Assembly (NCBI GenBank): GCA_934726055.1
Contig: CAKVCZ010000007.1
Location: 50,404-114,403, forward strand
Source: an uncultured Candidatus Melainabacteria bacterium
Lineage (GTDB): Bacteria; Cyanobacteriota; Vampirovibrionia; Gastranaerophilales; Gastranaerophilaceae
Direction of reading: 5' to 3'
DNA: 64,000 bases
Shown one piece after another: positions 63,051 to 64,000 of this stretch (the first letter of the stretch is position 1; every line of letters begins with the position of its first letter). A program made the position numbers and the translations under genes. The notes beneath the pieces were generated by a model that saw nothing but the letters and a program-made list of their open reading frames with translations, had not been told where the DNA came from and did no database searches.

Positions 63051-63950
63051 TTACTTACAACTTGTTTTGGTATCCCAGTTTAAACGTGTACTCCCATCCG
63101 GACAAATATATGACCAACTTATATTATCTTTTTTAGTTAATAAATAATCCATATTATCAGTTTTTAATATCCAAGCACCACAAGTATAACCATACAAAGT
63201 GCAATTATATAAATAATTCTGCATATATGTATCGGAACGATATTTTGGATAGATTCCATCCTTTGTTATGGAAAATGTAAATAAATCTATTCCCCAAGTG
63301 TTACTGCCTTTATTTGGTCCATCCGTATCCACTTGCAACTCACCACAAACATTTGTATTTTCGTTTATACCAGAGAATGCATTAACAGAACCTGTACAAT
63401 CATCAGTCTGTATGTTTATTCTTATTATACTTGCACCACCAGATAAAATTGCTTGTGGTAACTCTGCATCCCTATTATAAGATGCCGAACCATATCCAGC
63501 CGTTGGCTTTTTAATTTTTTCTTGTAAACTCAATACAACTTCTGAAGAAGCACAATTGCCTACTGCATCTCTACAACTTTTTTGAATTTTTAAAAATTCT
63601 GTTAATCTATCAAAATAAATATTATTTCGTTGCAAATAAACTGAATAATCACCCACAAACCAAGTCTCAATTGGACCATAAACCGCTATAGCTCTATCTT
63701 GTGCTTCGTTTAACTCGGCGTAAAGTTTTTTATACCTTGTTACTTGTTCTTTATTATGTGTAGAACTATTTAAATTAGGAATAGTTAGTGCAGCGACAAC
63801 ACCAATTATACCCATTACTATTAAGGTTTCTGCTAGAGTAAATGCTATAAATTTCTTTGTATATTTATTCAATAAGGAGTTAACTAAGCTTAAGTTCTTA
63901 CTATTACTAAGTTCTAGCCCCCCACCTAGCTGTATTCCTTTATTGGTCAT
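63051..63950 (-). CDS. Type IV pilin-like pseudopilin, 299 aa
   Basis: Class III signal: FTLAETLIVMGIIGVVAALT, cleaved probably between Ala36 and Phe37 (usual Gly is Ala here), with Glu at +5 and a hydrophobic helix. The leader is 36 residues, rather long, with Gly-rich LGGGLE. The mature part has two cysteine pairs (CRDAVGNC, CTLYGYTC) and ends SYICPDGSTRLNWDTKTSCK, a DUF-like C-terminal disulfide. AAAGGAGC precedes the ATG. It could be a minor pilin or a secretion pseudopilin. Convergent with aroE, with two bases between the stops. Confidence 0.85.
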   Translation of the reverse strand: MTNKGIQLGGGLELSNSKNLSLVNSLLNKYTKKFIAFTLAETLIVMGIIGVVAALTIPNLNSSTHNKEQVTRYKKLYAELNEAQDRAIAVYGPIETWFVGDYSVYLQRNNIYFDRLTEFLKIQKSCRDAVGNCASSEVVLSLQEKIKKPTAGYGSASYNRDAELPQAILSGGASIIRINIQTDDCTGSVNAFSGINENTNVCGELQVDTDGPNKGSNTWGIDLFTFSITKDGIYPKYRSDTYMQNYLYNCTLYGYTCGAWILKTDNMDYLLTKKDNISWSYICPDGSTRLNWDTKTSCK

Positions 63951-64000
63951 AGTTTAGCTCCTTTCTGTTCTCTTATAGTTATTATATACCCAATTTTCAT

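Overview
The window is AT-rich chromosomal DNA of a bacterium with an outer membrane. LpxB and the alternative lipid A enzyme LpxI are present, together with a pair of LPS-export genes (LptC-like and LptA/OstA-like), SecD/SecF and MotA/MotB. The HydF maturase points to fermentative hydrogen metabolism. A pseudopilin with an FTLAETLIVMGIIG N-terminus and many double-zinc-ribbon and TPR proteins fit. Together with several sites matching the cyanobacterial HLR1 (RpaB-box) consensus, this suggests a non-photosynthetic relative of Cyanobacteria (Melainabacteria/Vampirovibrionia, probably a gut Gastranaerophilales-type organism). That assignment is inference from gene content and motif style, not from a marker-gene tree.

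Layout. 1-7.3 kb: 3' end of a sigma-70 family gene, a large zinc-ribbon/ATPase/TPR protein, then leftward lpxI-lpxB-hemW. 7.4-18.3 kb is the accessory heart of the window. It holds two large Ala/Gly-rich paralogues with internal repeats and a shared C-terminal tail, and a lone sugar-ABC permease. It also holds two candidate type I toxin-antitoxin loci, each a tiny hydrophobic ORF convergent with an antisense RNA driven by a TTGAAA-N16-TATAAT promoter. Finally it holds a head-to-head pair of paralogues (598 and 680 aa) whose first about 50 and last about 60 codons are nearly identical while their centres are unrelated. Their 5' ends form a 216-bp inverted repeat around a 632-bp spacer that carries a promoter and one of the toxin-antitoxin candidates, so an invertible promoter segment is possible. 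18.3-25.4 kb: tRNA-Ile, hydF, gatC, pyrG, a large TPR lipidation-free exported protein and a pterin-binding methyltransferase. 25.4-26.8 kb: a third, short member of the same-ends family, divergent from a small helical protein, with two HLR1-like sites between them.

26.9-37.2 kb: rarA, a membrane-anchored sugar-binding protein, gyrB, adk, map, motA-motB with a third overlapping gene, and a HEAT-repeat protein. 37.2-48.3 kb: mostly leftward housekeeping genes (recN-nadK overlapping by ATGA, gap, trpS, a hydrolase, uvrA) with rightward ald and a 60-aa small protein. 48.4-51.3 kb: a zinc-dependent phospholipase C-like protein, rpsB-tsf behind a structured leader, and rpmB. 51.4-56.3 kb: a GH13-fold protein that seems to have lost its catalytic residues, secD-secF and dapA. 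56.4-63 kb: a tightly packed rightward operon lptC-lptA-TPR-dprA-topA-aroE, with three TAATG-type or longer overlaps. The window ends with a leftward pseudopilin gene.

The most interesting material is the exported-looking but signal-peptide-less family (7504, 10239, 13667, 16210, 25470 and 26408 genes), its shared upstream motifs, its inverted-repeat architecture and the two antisense-RNA/small-peptide loci embedded in it.
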